From: CAZGYE01 sp964530165
Lineage (GTDB): Bacteria; Planctomycetota; Planctomycetia; Planctomycetales; Planctomycetaceae
Direction of reading: 5' to 3'
Length of the DNA stretch: 7,899 nt
NCBI GenBank assembly: GCA_964530165.1
Contig: CAZGYE010000275.1
Location: 1-7,899 of the forward strand
Shown here: positions 1 through 6,818 of the stretch, piece after piece
Position numbering within the stretch: position 1 is the first letter of the stretch
Layout: each line of letters starts with the position of its first letter
Made by a program: the position numbers and the translations under genes
The notes under the pieces: model-generated
Seen by the model: the letters and a program-made list of their open reading frames with translations, nothing else
What the model was told of the DNA's origin: nothing
The model's database searches: none

Positions 1-340
1 CGTCGAGGCGCTGCGTGATTTCGCCTGGCAATTGTTTACCGGCGTTATGGAGTACCGGGCGGTGCTCGATGCCCGGATTCGTGCGGTGGCCGAGAACTGG
101 TCGCTCGCGCGCATGGCTCCCACCGACCGCAACGTGCTGAGGCTGGGCGCCTTCGAACTGATCTACGCCGACACACCCCACCGTGTCGCCATCGACGAAG
201 CAATCGAGCTGGCCAAGCGGTTCGGCACGGCCCAATCGTCGCAGTTCGTCAACGGGATTCTCGACCAGTTGATCCCCGTGGCAGAGAAAGACGCGGACCA
301 GACCGTTGCCGACAGAACGAAGAAGAAAGACATCAAATGA
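1..340 (+). CDS. nusB: Transcription antitermination factor NusB, C-terminal part (5' truncated by window)
   Basis: NusB is a small all-helical cytoplasmic RNA-binding protein. With NusE (ribosomal protein S10) it binds boxA in rRNA leaders and promotes antitermination. The reading frame enters at base 2 with no start in view, so about 112 C-terminal residues are visible. They follow the family closely: an FAWQLFTGV helix, the 'NWSLARMAPTDRNVLRLGAFEL' region with its RM..xDRxxLRLGxxEL signature, then VAIDEAIELAKRFG and the terminal SSQFVNGILDQL helix. A short charged Lys/Asp tail follows and is normally variable. The TGA stop (338-340) overlaps the ATG of the next gene as ATGA, so the two are probably cotranscribed and translationally coupled. 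A TTG at 32 could be mistaken for a start, but the family continues upstream of it. Confidence 0.93.
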   Translation, partial: VEALRDFAWQLFTGVMEYRAVLDARIRAVAENWSLARMAPTDRNVLRLGAFELIYADTPHRVAIDEAIELAKRFGTAQSSQFVNGILDQLIPVAEKDADQTVADRTKKKDIK

Positions 341-2784
341 ACCGAAAGCCCTTCTTGCCGTGCCCGATCCGGATCGCACCCCGCGGTCTGTTCATCGCAG
401 CCGTGTTGTTGTGCTGGGGACTGGGAAGCGGACACGCTTCTGCGCAGAGTGCTCGCCCCGCGCCAAAGGTCGAGCGGCTGGCGTTGCTGTCGTCGCCGGA
501 ACGGGAAGACGAGTTTCCCGCCATCGGCTGTGCTGCCGATGGACGGCTGTGGCTGGTGTGGATCTCTTACGACGGCGAAAAAGACGAGGTCCTCGTCAGC
601 CGCCAGGATGAGCAGCGATGGTCCTCACCGACACGTTTGAGCCGCGACGCCGGTGACTGCTGGCGACCCGCCGTCGAGCGGGACGGCAGCGGGCATTTGT
701 GGGCGACCTGGACGCAAAACAGCGGGGGCAACTGGGACGTTTGGGCCAGCTACCTCGCCCAGGACTCCTGGTGCAAGCCGCTGCGGCTGACGAACAATTC
801 CGGCAGCGACATCTGCCAGCAATTGGCCGCCGACAGTCGCGGCCGGATTTGGATGGTCTGGCAGTCGGTCGTCGAGGGCAACTACGAGATTCTGGTCGCA
901 CGAGTCACGCCCGATGGTCTCCAAGACGTGCAAAATGTCTCTCGTCACACGGCCAGCGATTGGGAGCCGGCGATCGCTGCCGACGGGCAGGGGAGGATGT
1001 TCATTGCCTGGGACAGCTACCGCAACGGCAGCTACGACATCCTGGTCAGCCGGCTGGTTGCCGGGAAGCTCACCGAACCGGTTGCGGTCGCCGACTCGCC
1101 GGATTATGAAGCCCACGCGTCGTTGGCCGTCGATCGCCAGGGGCGTCTCTGGGTGGCATGGGACAACGGGGGACCGAATTGGGGTCTGCACGGTAAGAAC
1201 CTCAAACGGTTGCACAGCCAGCGGTCGGTCCACGTGCGTTGTCTGGATTCGACCCAACTGCTGGCGCCGAAGGAGAAGCTGGCGGCGGTGCTGACCGGCG
1301 AGATGGCCCGCTTCTGCGAGCTTCCGAAGCTGCGCGTCGACGATAGCGGCCGGTTGTGGCTGTTCGTACGACACCTTGAGGACCTGACGCGGCCCGGTTT
1401 CAGGAAGGTCGGAAAACGCAAACGGCGTTATCAATCTCGCGGCATCTGGAACCCCTATGCGCTCTGCTACGCCGGCGGCACGTGGTCGAAACCGGCAAAG
1501 CTGCCGGTCTCTAACGGACGCAATTGTATGCGCACGGCGACATGTCTGGATGGTTCCGGTCAGGTTTGGGTTGCCTGGGCTGAGGACGGGCGAAAACCGA
1601 CGCGCGCCGAAGAGCCGATCAACCACAACGTCCACGCAGCCCAACTCAGCTTGCCGGCTGAAGAGACCGTTACGCTGCCCGTGGTGGGGATTGAGCAGGC
1701 CGTCGGCGCGAAGCCGCAAGCGGCTTCGCCGCGCAACCGTTACGAGATCACCGTTGCCGGCGTGACTTACTTGCTGCTCTACGGCGATACGCACCGCCAT
1801 ACCGACATCTCTCGCTGCGGCATGAACTACGACGGATCGTTGATGGACACGTACCGCTACGCGATCGACGCGGCCGGTTTGGATTTTCTGGCCATTTCCG
1901 ATCACGATCAGGACCTTCTCAAGCATCGCTACAGCCGCGAGGGGCAAGGACCGCTGCAAGACTACGCCTGGTGGCGCTCGCAGAAATACTGCGACCTGTT
2001 CACCATCAAAGGGAAGTTTCTGCCGATTTACGGCTACGAGCACGGCGGCTCTTATCGCAGACGCGGGGGACACAAGAACGTCCTGTATCCTCAGCGCGGC
2101 ATGCCGTGCTACGAGCAGGACTCGCCGGAAGAACTGTTCCACGTACTGGAGGGCACAGGGGCGGTGGTAATTCCGCATCAACTGGCCGACGGCGGCTCGG
2201 CCACCGACTGGGCCAAGTGGAACCCGGATTTTGAGCGGGTCGCAGAGATCTTTCAGATTCGTGGCTCCTACGAGTTCTTCGGTGCGCCTCTGCAAGCGCC
2301 GATTGAACGGAAAGGCAATTACCTGCGTGACGCGCTCGGCGGCGGAGTGCAGATCGGCGTGATCGCCAGCTCCGACCACGGGCTGGTCCACGGCGCCTAT
2401 GCCGGCGTCTATGCCAAAGAGATGACCCGCAGTGGCGTCCTGGAGGCCTTGCGGGCGCGGCGCTCGTTCGGCGCGACCGAGACGATGGTTTTGGACTTCC
2501 GGCTGGGCGAGAAACTTCTGGGAGAAGAAGTGGAAATCGACGGTCCGCCGACCTTCCAGGTCGTTGCCCGGGGCACCGAGCCGTTGAAGCTGGTGCAAAT
2601 TGTCCGCGACGGAAAAGCCGTCTACTCAAGCCGCTCCGACGAGACAAGCTGCCGGCTGAAATACACGGACATGCAGCTTTCGCCCGGTGCTGACGCGACT
2701 TACTATCTTCGCTGCCAACAAGAAAACAACCGGTGGGCCTGGTCCTCAGCTCTCTGGGTCCATCGCCGCCGTCATCGCAACTGA
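337..2784 (+). CDS. Exported beta-propeller / PHP-type (DUF3604-like) metallophosphoesterase
   Basis: 815 residues. Residues 1-37 form a signal peptide: basic start, hydrophobic core near 18-30, likely cleavage after ASA. Residues 60-435 carry seven repeats with a G-R/H/Q-hydrophobic-W-x-x-W core. The G-R step falls at 69, 119, 169, 219, 269, 338 and 408, so the first five are exactly 50 residues apart; this suggests a seven-bladed propeller. Residues 480-720 look like a PHP/DUF3604 domain, with candidate metal ligands in GDTHRHTD (H486, H488), ISDHD (D522, H523), GYEHG (E568), HKN (H579), IPHQ (H614) and SSDHG (D680, H681). A beta-rich C-terminal segment follows. PHP domains hydrolyse phosphoesters with a metal cluster; the substrate here is unknown. 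An exported enzyme on a propeller scaffold suggests action on an extracytoplasmic or surface-bound substrate (inference). The ATG sits in the ATGA overlap with nusB, preceded by a purine-rich stretch. Confidence 0.88.
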   Translation: MNRKPFLPCPIRIAPRGLFIAAVLLCWGLGSGHASAQSARPAPKVERLALLSSPEREDEFPAIGCAADGRLWLVWISYDGEKDEVLVSRQDEQRWSSPTRLSRDAGDCWRPAVERDGSGHLWATWTQNSGGNWDVWASYLAQDSWCKPLRLTNNSGSDICQQLAADSRGRIWMVWQSVVEGNYEILVARVTPDGLQDVQNVSRHTASDWEPAIAADGQGRMFIAWDSYRNGSYDILVSRLVAGKLTEPVAVADSPDYEAHASLAVDRQGRLWVAWDNGGPNWGLHGKNLKRLHSQRSVHVRCLDSTQLLAPKEKLAAVLTGEMARFCELPKLRVDDSGRLWLFVRHLEDLTRPGFRKVGKRKRRYQSRGIWNPYALCYAGGTWSKPAKLPVSNGRNCMRTATCLDGSGQVWVAWAEDGRKPTRAEEPINHNVHAAQLSLPAEETVTLPVVGIEQAVGAKPQAASPRNRYEITVAGVTYLLLYGDTHRHTDISRCGMNYDGSLMDTYRYAIDAAGLDFLAISDHDQDLLKHRYSREGQGPLQDYAWWRSQKYCDLFTIKGKFLPIYGYEHGGSYRRRGGHKNVLYPQRGMPCYEQDSPEELFHVLEGTGAVVIPHQLADGGSATDWAKWNPDFERVAEIFQIRGSYEFFGAPLQAPIERKGNYLRDALGGGVQIGVIASSDHGLVHGAYAGVYAKEMTRSGVLEALRARRSFGATETMVLDFRLGEKLLGEEVEIDGPPTFQVVARGTEPLKLVQIVRDGKAVYSSRSDETSCRLKYTDMQLSPGADATYYLRCQQENNRWAWSSALWVHRRRHRN

Positions 2785-2788
2785 AGGC

Positions 2789-2888
2789 TGACCGCTGAAA
2801 GCTGATTGCTAGGCCGGATCATTCACCGCCAAGTCGCCAAGGACGCGGCTGCGTTTGTGAGATTTGTCGTTGCACTCTTCAGCGGTCA
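2789..2888. repeat. Inverted repeat, 11-bp arms TGACCGCTGAA
   Basis: TGACCGCTGAA at 2789-2799 recurs as its exact reverse complement at 2878-2888. The left arm begins five bases after the stop codon of the propeller-PHP gene. A loop near 78 bases is too large for an efficient intrinsic terminator. The pair therefore looks more like the arms of a small dispersed or decayed element, and it interleaves with a second pair. Confidence 0.55.
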
Positions 2889-2989
2889 ACAGTGTGTTCC
2901 GAACAGGAAGCGAACAACAGTTTACCCAACATCCTTTGTCATTTGACGTTACGATCTTTGTCCTCTTGGCGTCTTGGCGGTTGATGAAT
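2821..2989. repeat. Inverted repeat with arms CCGCCAAGxCGCCAAG
   Basis: The left arm at 2821-2841 reads ATTCA then CCGCCAAGTCGCCAAG. The right arm at 2965-2989, reverse-complemented, reads ATTCATCAA then CCGCCAAGACGCCAAG. The 16-base core matches at 15 positions, and the flanking ATTCA is shared with a 4-base indel. 'CCGCCAAGxCGCCAAG' strings resemble short dispersed repeats I recall in planctomycete intergenic DNA, so this may be a MITE-like or REP-like remnant. No transposase is present. Confidence 0.6.
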
Positions 2990-3122
2990 CATCCCAGCTA
3001 GGCTCGTTTTTTGCCGAACTTTTCGGAGATCCCCGCGTACGGCGGCTGCCGGCGCGGTACGGTTTGGCGTGATTCCGGTGCTCTCATGTGACAATAAAAC
3101 GGCCGATGCGAGTATCTGACTC

Positions 3123-3150
3123 TTGAACGATCGCCGAAGCATGTTACGAT
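3123..3150 (+). promoter_or_regulatory. Possible sigma70-type promoter for the kinase gene
   Basis: TTGAAC (3123-3128) and TACGAT (3145-3150) are each 4/6 matches to consensus and are separated by 16 bases. They would give a leader of about 125 nt before the ATG at 3284. This is a pattern match only, and other weak boxes occur nearby. Confidence 0.25.
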
Positions 3151-3283
3151 CATGGTGATTGGGCCAACGCATCCCTTCACTTCTGGGCAGCTTTGTTTTT
3201 GTTTGTGAGTTGTTTGACTGCCGAGTTTTGACGGTGAGTCTGACGAGCTGTCTGCCTGATCAATTTGTGTTTCTGGATTCTTA

Positions 3284-4759
3284 ATGTCGTCACCGAACAT
3301 ACGCGAGCTTCGTCGACTTCTAACCCGTTTGCATCTGGTCGAGCCATCGCAGGTGGAAGAATTCGCGGCCCGATTGGGACCCGAGAGCCAGCCTGCGGAG
3401 TTGCTCGCGCTTCTGGAGAGCAAGCACCTGCTCACCTCGTTCCAGGTCATGCGGCTTGAAAAAGGTGAGACCGACGATCTGGTTCTCGGCCGGTACAAGC
3501 TGATGTACCGCAACGCCTCGGGCAGTTTTGCCCGCGTGTATCGTGTCGGCGGCATCGACGACGGATGCATGCTCGGGCTGAAAGTCCTGCGGAAACGGTG
3601 GGCCGAAGATCCCAACATGGTTTCGCTGTTTCATCGCGAGGCTGAACTGGGCAAGAAGCTGAAGCACAAGAACATCGTCCCCATTTACGAGGTCGGCAGT
3701 CAGGGCGGCTTCCACTACTTCAGCATGGATTTTATTGTCGGCGGCAACCTGCGAGACTTCATCAAGATCCGTAAAAAGCTCTCACCGGTTGAAGCGACCC
3801 GTTACGCACTCGACATGGCCGTCGGGCTGGATTACGCCCTCAGCCAGGGGATCACGCATCGCGATCTCAAATTGACCAACGTGTTGATGGACACCGACGG
3901 CACGGCGAAACTGATCGACTTTGGCCTGGCGGGTCACGAGGGGATTTCCGGCTCATCCGGCGTCGACGGCGTGCAACGAGCGCTGGAATACGCCACGTTG
4001 GAGAGCTCGACCAATGCGCCGCAGAACGACCCGCGCAGCGACATCTTTTTCCTCGGGATCATCTACTACGAGCTACTGACCGGGTTGCCGCCGTATCCGC
4101 GCACCCGCAACCGGGAAGAGCGCAAACAATTCAGCCGCTACCAGAACATCCGCCCCGTCCGCTCCCTCGATCCGAATATCCCCCGCTGTGTGGCCGACGT
4201 CGTCGAGCGACTGCTGAAACTCAACCCCGAACAGCGACCGCAAACAGCCGCCAACGTGATCACCGACGTGCGGGCTGCGATGGCTGAACTCGGCAAAACA
4301 CGGCAACCAGATTCGCCGCTTGCTCGGCAGCCGACATCCAACCCTGCGCTGAACCAGCGATTGCTGCCTACGGTGATGTGCATCGAACGCCGCGGCAAGC
4401 AGCAGGACATTTTGCGCGAGTACCTGTCGAAGCGCGGTTTTCGCGTTCTCGTCCTGAGCGACGTGCAGCGAGGTCTCGACCGGCTGAAATCGAGCCCGCC
4501 TGACTGCGTGATCCTAATGGGCGGATCGATTGGGGGCGAGATTGTCTCGGCCTACCAGCAAGCGGTCCAACTGGGCGAACCGACGTCGGTGGTCAACATC
4601 GCCGTTCTGGCGGAAAAGCAGGCCGATTCGAAGACCGAACTCGCGCAGTCACACATCGCGCGAGTGTTGGTCGAACCGATTACGTTACGCGACCTCCGCC
4701 GAGAAATCCACGTCGCCTTTCAACGCCGTCTGCGGGACAGCAAAGGCGGCGCTTCGTAA
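3284..4759 (+). CDS. Hanks-type Ser/Thr protein kinase with C-terminal degenerate receiver-like domain
   Basis: 491 residues, cytoplasmic, with no membrane segment visible. Residues 1-68 are the helical lead-in seen before many planctomycete kinases, ending in LVLGRYKL. The kinase core spans about 71-335: a poor glycine loop NASGSFARV (78-85), K100, alpha-C E119, HRDLKLTN (H192, R193, D194, K196, N199), DFG (D212), D253 in the F helix and R318 in subdomain XI. The usual APE is TLE (238-240). The catalytic residues are all present, so activity is likely. After a Pro/Gln-rich linker (340-360), residues 363-480 follow a CheY-like beta-alpha pattern. The strand-3 position reads DCVILMGGS where the phosphoacceptor Asp should be, and the strand-5 Lys-Pro is Glu-Pro (E464-P465), so this looks like a pseudo-receiver. 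The ATG has no strong Shine-Dalgarno, and no in-frame start lies just upstream. Confidence 0.9.
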   Translation: MSSPNIRELRRLLTRLHLVEPSQVEEFAARLGPESQPAELLALLESKHLLTSFQVMRLEKGETDDLVLGRYKLMYRNASGSFARVYRVGGIDDGCMLGLKVLRKRWAEDPNMVSLFHREAELGKKLKHKNIVPIYEVGSQGGFHYFSMDFIVGGNLRDFIKIRKKLSPVEATRYALDMAVGLDYALSQGITHRDLKLTNVLMDTDGTAKLIDFGLAGHEGISGSSGVDGVQRALEYATLESSTNAPQNDPRSDIFFLGIIYYELLTGLPPYPRTRNREERKQFSRYQNIRPVRSLDPNIPRCVADVVERLLKLNPEQRPQTAANVITDVRAAMAELGKTRQPDSPLARQPTSNPALNQRLLPTVMCIERRGKQQDILREYLSKRGFRVLVLSDVQRGLDRLKSSPPDCVILMGGSIGGEIVSAYQQAVQLGEPTSVVNIAVLAEKQADSKTELAQSHIARVLVEPITLRDLRREIHVAFQRRLRDSKGGAS

Positions 4760-4812
4760 GCAGCGCGGCCGGCTTCTCGGCGGACTCTGCCGCTTTGGAG
4801 CGAGGGCTCTGG

Positions 4813-5658
4813 TTACGGTCTCTTCTTGGCAACGCCGGAACTTTCGGCGTCTTTGCCGGCGGTACTGTTTGCCGTCGCGACCAGCCGTTCCAGTTGTGCC
4901 AGCAGATCGGCGATTTGTTCGTGTCCGCGTTGCGTGTGAGTGACCACCAGACAGCCCGGCAGCGCCGTGATGACTGCCGGGGCGACTTGCTTGAGGGGGG
5001 GCTTTGGCTTGCCGGTCGCGACATCCCACAATTGCAGCGTTTCCTCACCACTTTTGAGCGCCACTGTTTTTCCATCCTTAGAAAACACCACCGACGTCAC
5101 ACCACTGTGCGGACGACCGCCTTCGATGGTTCTCTCGACGACCTCCGCCAGCTCTTCGGCGTCGAAACCGGCCTTGGCCAGCTTCCCGACGTCGTAAACG
5201 TGGGTTTCCCGTTTTTTGTCGGCAGCGATTTTCGTCGTGATCTTCATCACTTCGTCTTCGACGATGTACGTGAGCTGCAGCGGTTCGAGCATGATCCGTA
5301 GCGCACTGCGGAGTGTGATTCCGGCAACGTCGAGCGAAATCGGTTCGTCCGTGCCAAGTCCCTCTTCAGTCAATGCAGCCTCGTCGAGAATGATCGTGAT
5401 GTCGTGGAAGTCCGAAAGGAAACCGATTGCCTCTGACAGCGGCGTGTCGACGAAGCCGGTTTCGGTCTTCTCTCCGAGTGCCGCAAGGATTCGCTCCGCC
5501 GCGGGGCTGATTTGTTTGAGGTCGAGCGCGGCGCGCTGTTTCGCTGGAGCCTTCTCGCCGGCCGACAGCGACCGGCCACTCTCATCAGACACGATGCTCA
5601 GACCGAGCCAGACACTCACGCACAACCCCACTCCCAACAACGTCAAGAAACGCGACAT
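4813..5658 (-). CDS. Exported STN/secretin-N-like domain protein with a WD40-like insertion
   Basis: 281 residues from ATG 5658, chosen because AGGAG lies nine bases upstream and because it begins a clean signal peptide or anchor, MSRFLTLLGVGLCVSVWLG. An earlier in-frame ATG at 5718 would add 20 hydrophilic residues before it. Residues 68-147 look like the short STN fold of secretin and TonB-receptor N-termini: a PLSEAIGFLSDFHDITIILD strand-helix, then ITLRSALRIMLEPLQLTY and an EDEVMKITT strand. Residues 232-260 (CLVVTHTQ..H..IADLLAQLERL) match the piece that normally follows in planctomycete relatives. Between them, 183-218 resembles one WD40 blade (HSGVTSVVFSKDGKTVA, then LQLWDVATGK). Function unknown; it probably acts outside the cytoplasmic membrane in an assembly or surface role. 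It converges on the kinase gene, leaving 53 bp between the stops. A TATACT box (5734-5739, minus strand) could be its -10. Confidence 0.8.
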   Translation of the reverse strand: MSRFLTLLGVGLCVSVWLGLSIVSDESGRSLSAGEKAPAKQRAALDLKQISPAAERILAALGEKTETGFVDTPLSEAIGFLSDFHDITIILDEAALTEEGLGTDEPISLDVAGITLRSALRIMLEPLQLTYIVEDEVMKITTKIAADKKRETHVYDVGKLAKAGFDAEELAEVVERTIEGGRPHSGVTSVVFSKDGKTVALKSGEETLQLWDVATGKPKPPLKQVAPAVITALPGCLVVTHTQRGHEQIADLLAQLERLVATANSTAGKDAESSGVAKKRP

Positions 5659-5793
5659 GGCTCGTTTCTCCTCGAATGCTGACGACCGATTCGATTGTTC
5701 TCTTCCGCAGAAGTGCACGACTACCCGTCAGTTAGTATACTGCAACAAACCGTAATGGAAACATCTCCTGCTGAGGCGTGATTGCGCACCAAA

Positions 5794-5872
5794 GCCCACG
5801 GGTGGCAACCCGTGGGCCCCGCCGGTTGCCACCGGCGGGCTTTGTCGGCTCGGCAGGAGCCTCGCCCTCCCG
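5794..5872. repeat. Tandem perfect hairpins plus GC-rich dispersed-repeat segment
   Basis: Hairpin 1 has 10-bp arms GCCCACGGGT (5794-5803) and ACCCGTGGGC (5808-5817) around loop GGCA. Hairpin 2 starts at the next base, with 9-bp arms CCCGCCGGT (5818-5826) and ACCGGCGGG (5831-5839) around loop TGCC. The loops are complementary to each other. A segment at 5845-5872 (GGCTCGGCAGGAGCCTCGCC and on) is a motif I recall as a frequent dispersed intergenic repeat in planctomycetes. The block sits 41 bases past the stop of the cytochrome gene and upstream of the STN gene, so it may also end transcription of the former, although only a short T run follows. Confidence 0.75.
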
Positions 5873-5912
5873 GTTTTGAAACTGCTTCTCGTTTGATCTT
5901 GCGAGCAGGAGT

Positions 5913-6719
5913 CTACTCTTCGGGCCGATAGTCTTCATGGCAATGGGCGCACGCCTCGTCCATACGTTTTCGGGCTGCGGCGGCCGCCTTGTGTTTGCCG
6001 TCCCAAGCGGCTGACTGCAAATCAACGGAGGCGGCGAACAGGGCGTCCGCGAACTGCTCGAACAAGTTCTGCGGCTTCCCGGCCTTCCTGGCGCTATGGA
6101 GATCCGACCGTGCTGTCGTGGCCAGCAAGGCGAGCACGCCGGCATGTTGGGCAATCTCTTTCTGGCTCTGCTTGAATTTGGCTGGACCCTTGAGTGGCTC
6201 GTCGAGCTGATCGCATCTGCTTTCGATTTCCAGCATCACGTCATGCAGCGAGATGATCTCCAGCGGCTGCATGGCGGCGCTGCCACTATTGGCGGCCCCG
6301 CTTTCGGCGATCAACTCCTGAATGCTCTTCAGCGCGTTAGCCGCCCGGTTGGAATCTTGCTCCTTGGCCGCTTTGGCCAAGTCGACGGCGGCATCGCGAA
6401 CTGCCGGCGCGTTTGACTTCCACTTGAAGTCTCCCTGCTCCGACGTGACAGCGTTCGCAATCAATGCCAGAAGTTGACTCTTCTGGTGCACATTCTCTGC
6501 ATTCTGGCGAAGAGTCACGGCCGGTGCAACTTCGAATTCCAGCGACTGCGCCAGCGCTTCAGCCGCAGCAGCCAAGTCCCCGGCAGCGGACGGCTCGGGA
6601 TCATCCTTGAGGGTGCCCGCGGCAGGCACTGTGGTGGGCAAGACCGCAGTCGCGAGCAACACCAATGCCGGCAAAACTGCGATGACCAACCAGCCAAACT
6701 GCACGCGTTGACACGACAC
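5913..6719 (-). CDS. Exported cytochrome c'-like monoheme protein
   Basis: 268 residues from GTG 6719. This start is preferred because GGGGAG lies seven bases upstream. The longer frame to GTG 6752 has no ribosome site and adds 11 residues before the signal peptide. Residues 1-35 form a signal peptide (basic n-region, long Leu/Val/Ala core, PAAG end). The C-terminus carries CAHCHEDYR (C257, C260, H261), and a CxxCH close to the C-terminus on a helical bundle is the cytochrome c' hallmark. The rest is Ala-rich helix. Residues 76-141 resemble 188-264 but have ELIAESG where the heme motif would be, suggesting a duplicated bundle with one heme-less copy. Usual cytochromes c' are near 130 residues, so about twice that length fits. 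Role: periplasmic electron transfer, gas binding or stress response; the exact job is unknown. It lies 99 bp downstream of the selenoprotein gene on the same strand. Confidence 0.82.
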   Translation of the reverse strand: MSCQRVQFGWLVIAVLPALVLLATAVLPTTVPAAGTLKDDPEPSAAGDLAAAAEALAQSLEFEVAPAVTLRQNAENVHQKSQLLALIANAVTSEQGDFKWKSNAPAVRDAAVDLAKAAKEQDSNRAANALKSIQELIAESGAANSGSAAMQPLEIISLHDVMLEIESRCDQLDEPLKGPAKFKQSQKEIAQHAGVLALLATTARSDLHSARKAGKPQNLFEQFADALFAASVDLQSAAWDGKHKAAAAARKRMDEACAHCHEDYRPEE

Positions 6720-6818
6720 GGCAATTCTCCCCGTCAAATAGATATTCCCCACCGGCGTGACCGCGAGCCCGACCCACGTTCACCACACCACCGAGCTTAA
6801 CACGCCAGCGGCTCTGCT

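Larger units (their letters stand above)
2785..3283. other. Gene-free stretch with interleaved inverted repeats and a possible kinase promoter
   Basis: About 500 bases separate two plus-strand genes. The open frames seen here on the minus strand look like shadows: they have no recognisable domains and run antisense into the kinase gene. The first 200 bases hold two interleaved inverted-repeat pairs (2789-2799 with 2878-2888, and 2821-2840 with 2965-2989). The remainder (2990-3283) is more AT-rich than the flanking genes and must contain the promoter and leader of the kinase gene. I see no RNA gene. Confidence 0.6.

Noticed and set aside
625..2598. 657-codon open frame on the minus strand
   Set aside because: Antisense to the propeller-PHP gene, with low-complexity Arg/Pro/Ala-rich translation and no domain. 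A shadow produced by GC-rich codon use.
2998..3618. 206-codon minus-strand open frame over the kinase promoter and start
   Set aside because: Overlaps the kinase start in antisense, composition is Ser/Arg-rich without any recognisable fold.
4760..4812. Bidirectional terminator between the convergent kinase and STN genes
   Set aside because: Only short alternative 4-5 bp GC stems and no T run of useful length on either strand.
4795..5301. 168-codon plus-strand open frame
   Set aside because: Antisense to the STN-like gene, which has a signal peptide, a ribosome site and domain similarity on the minus strand.
6720..6752. Longer start for the cytochrome gene at GTG 6752
   Set aside because: No Shine-Dalgarno there, while GTG 6719 has GGGGAG seven bases upstream and gives a compact signal peptide.
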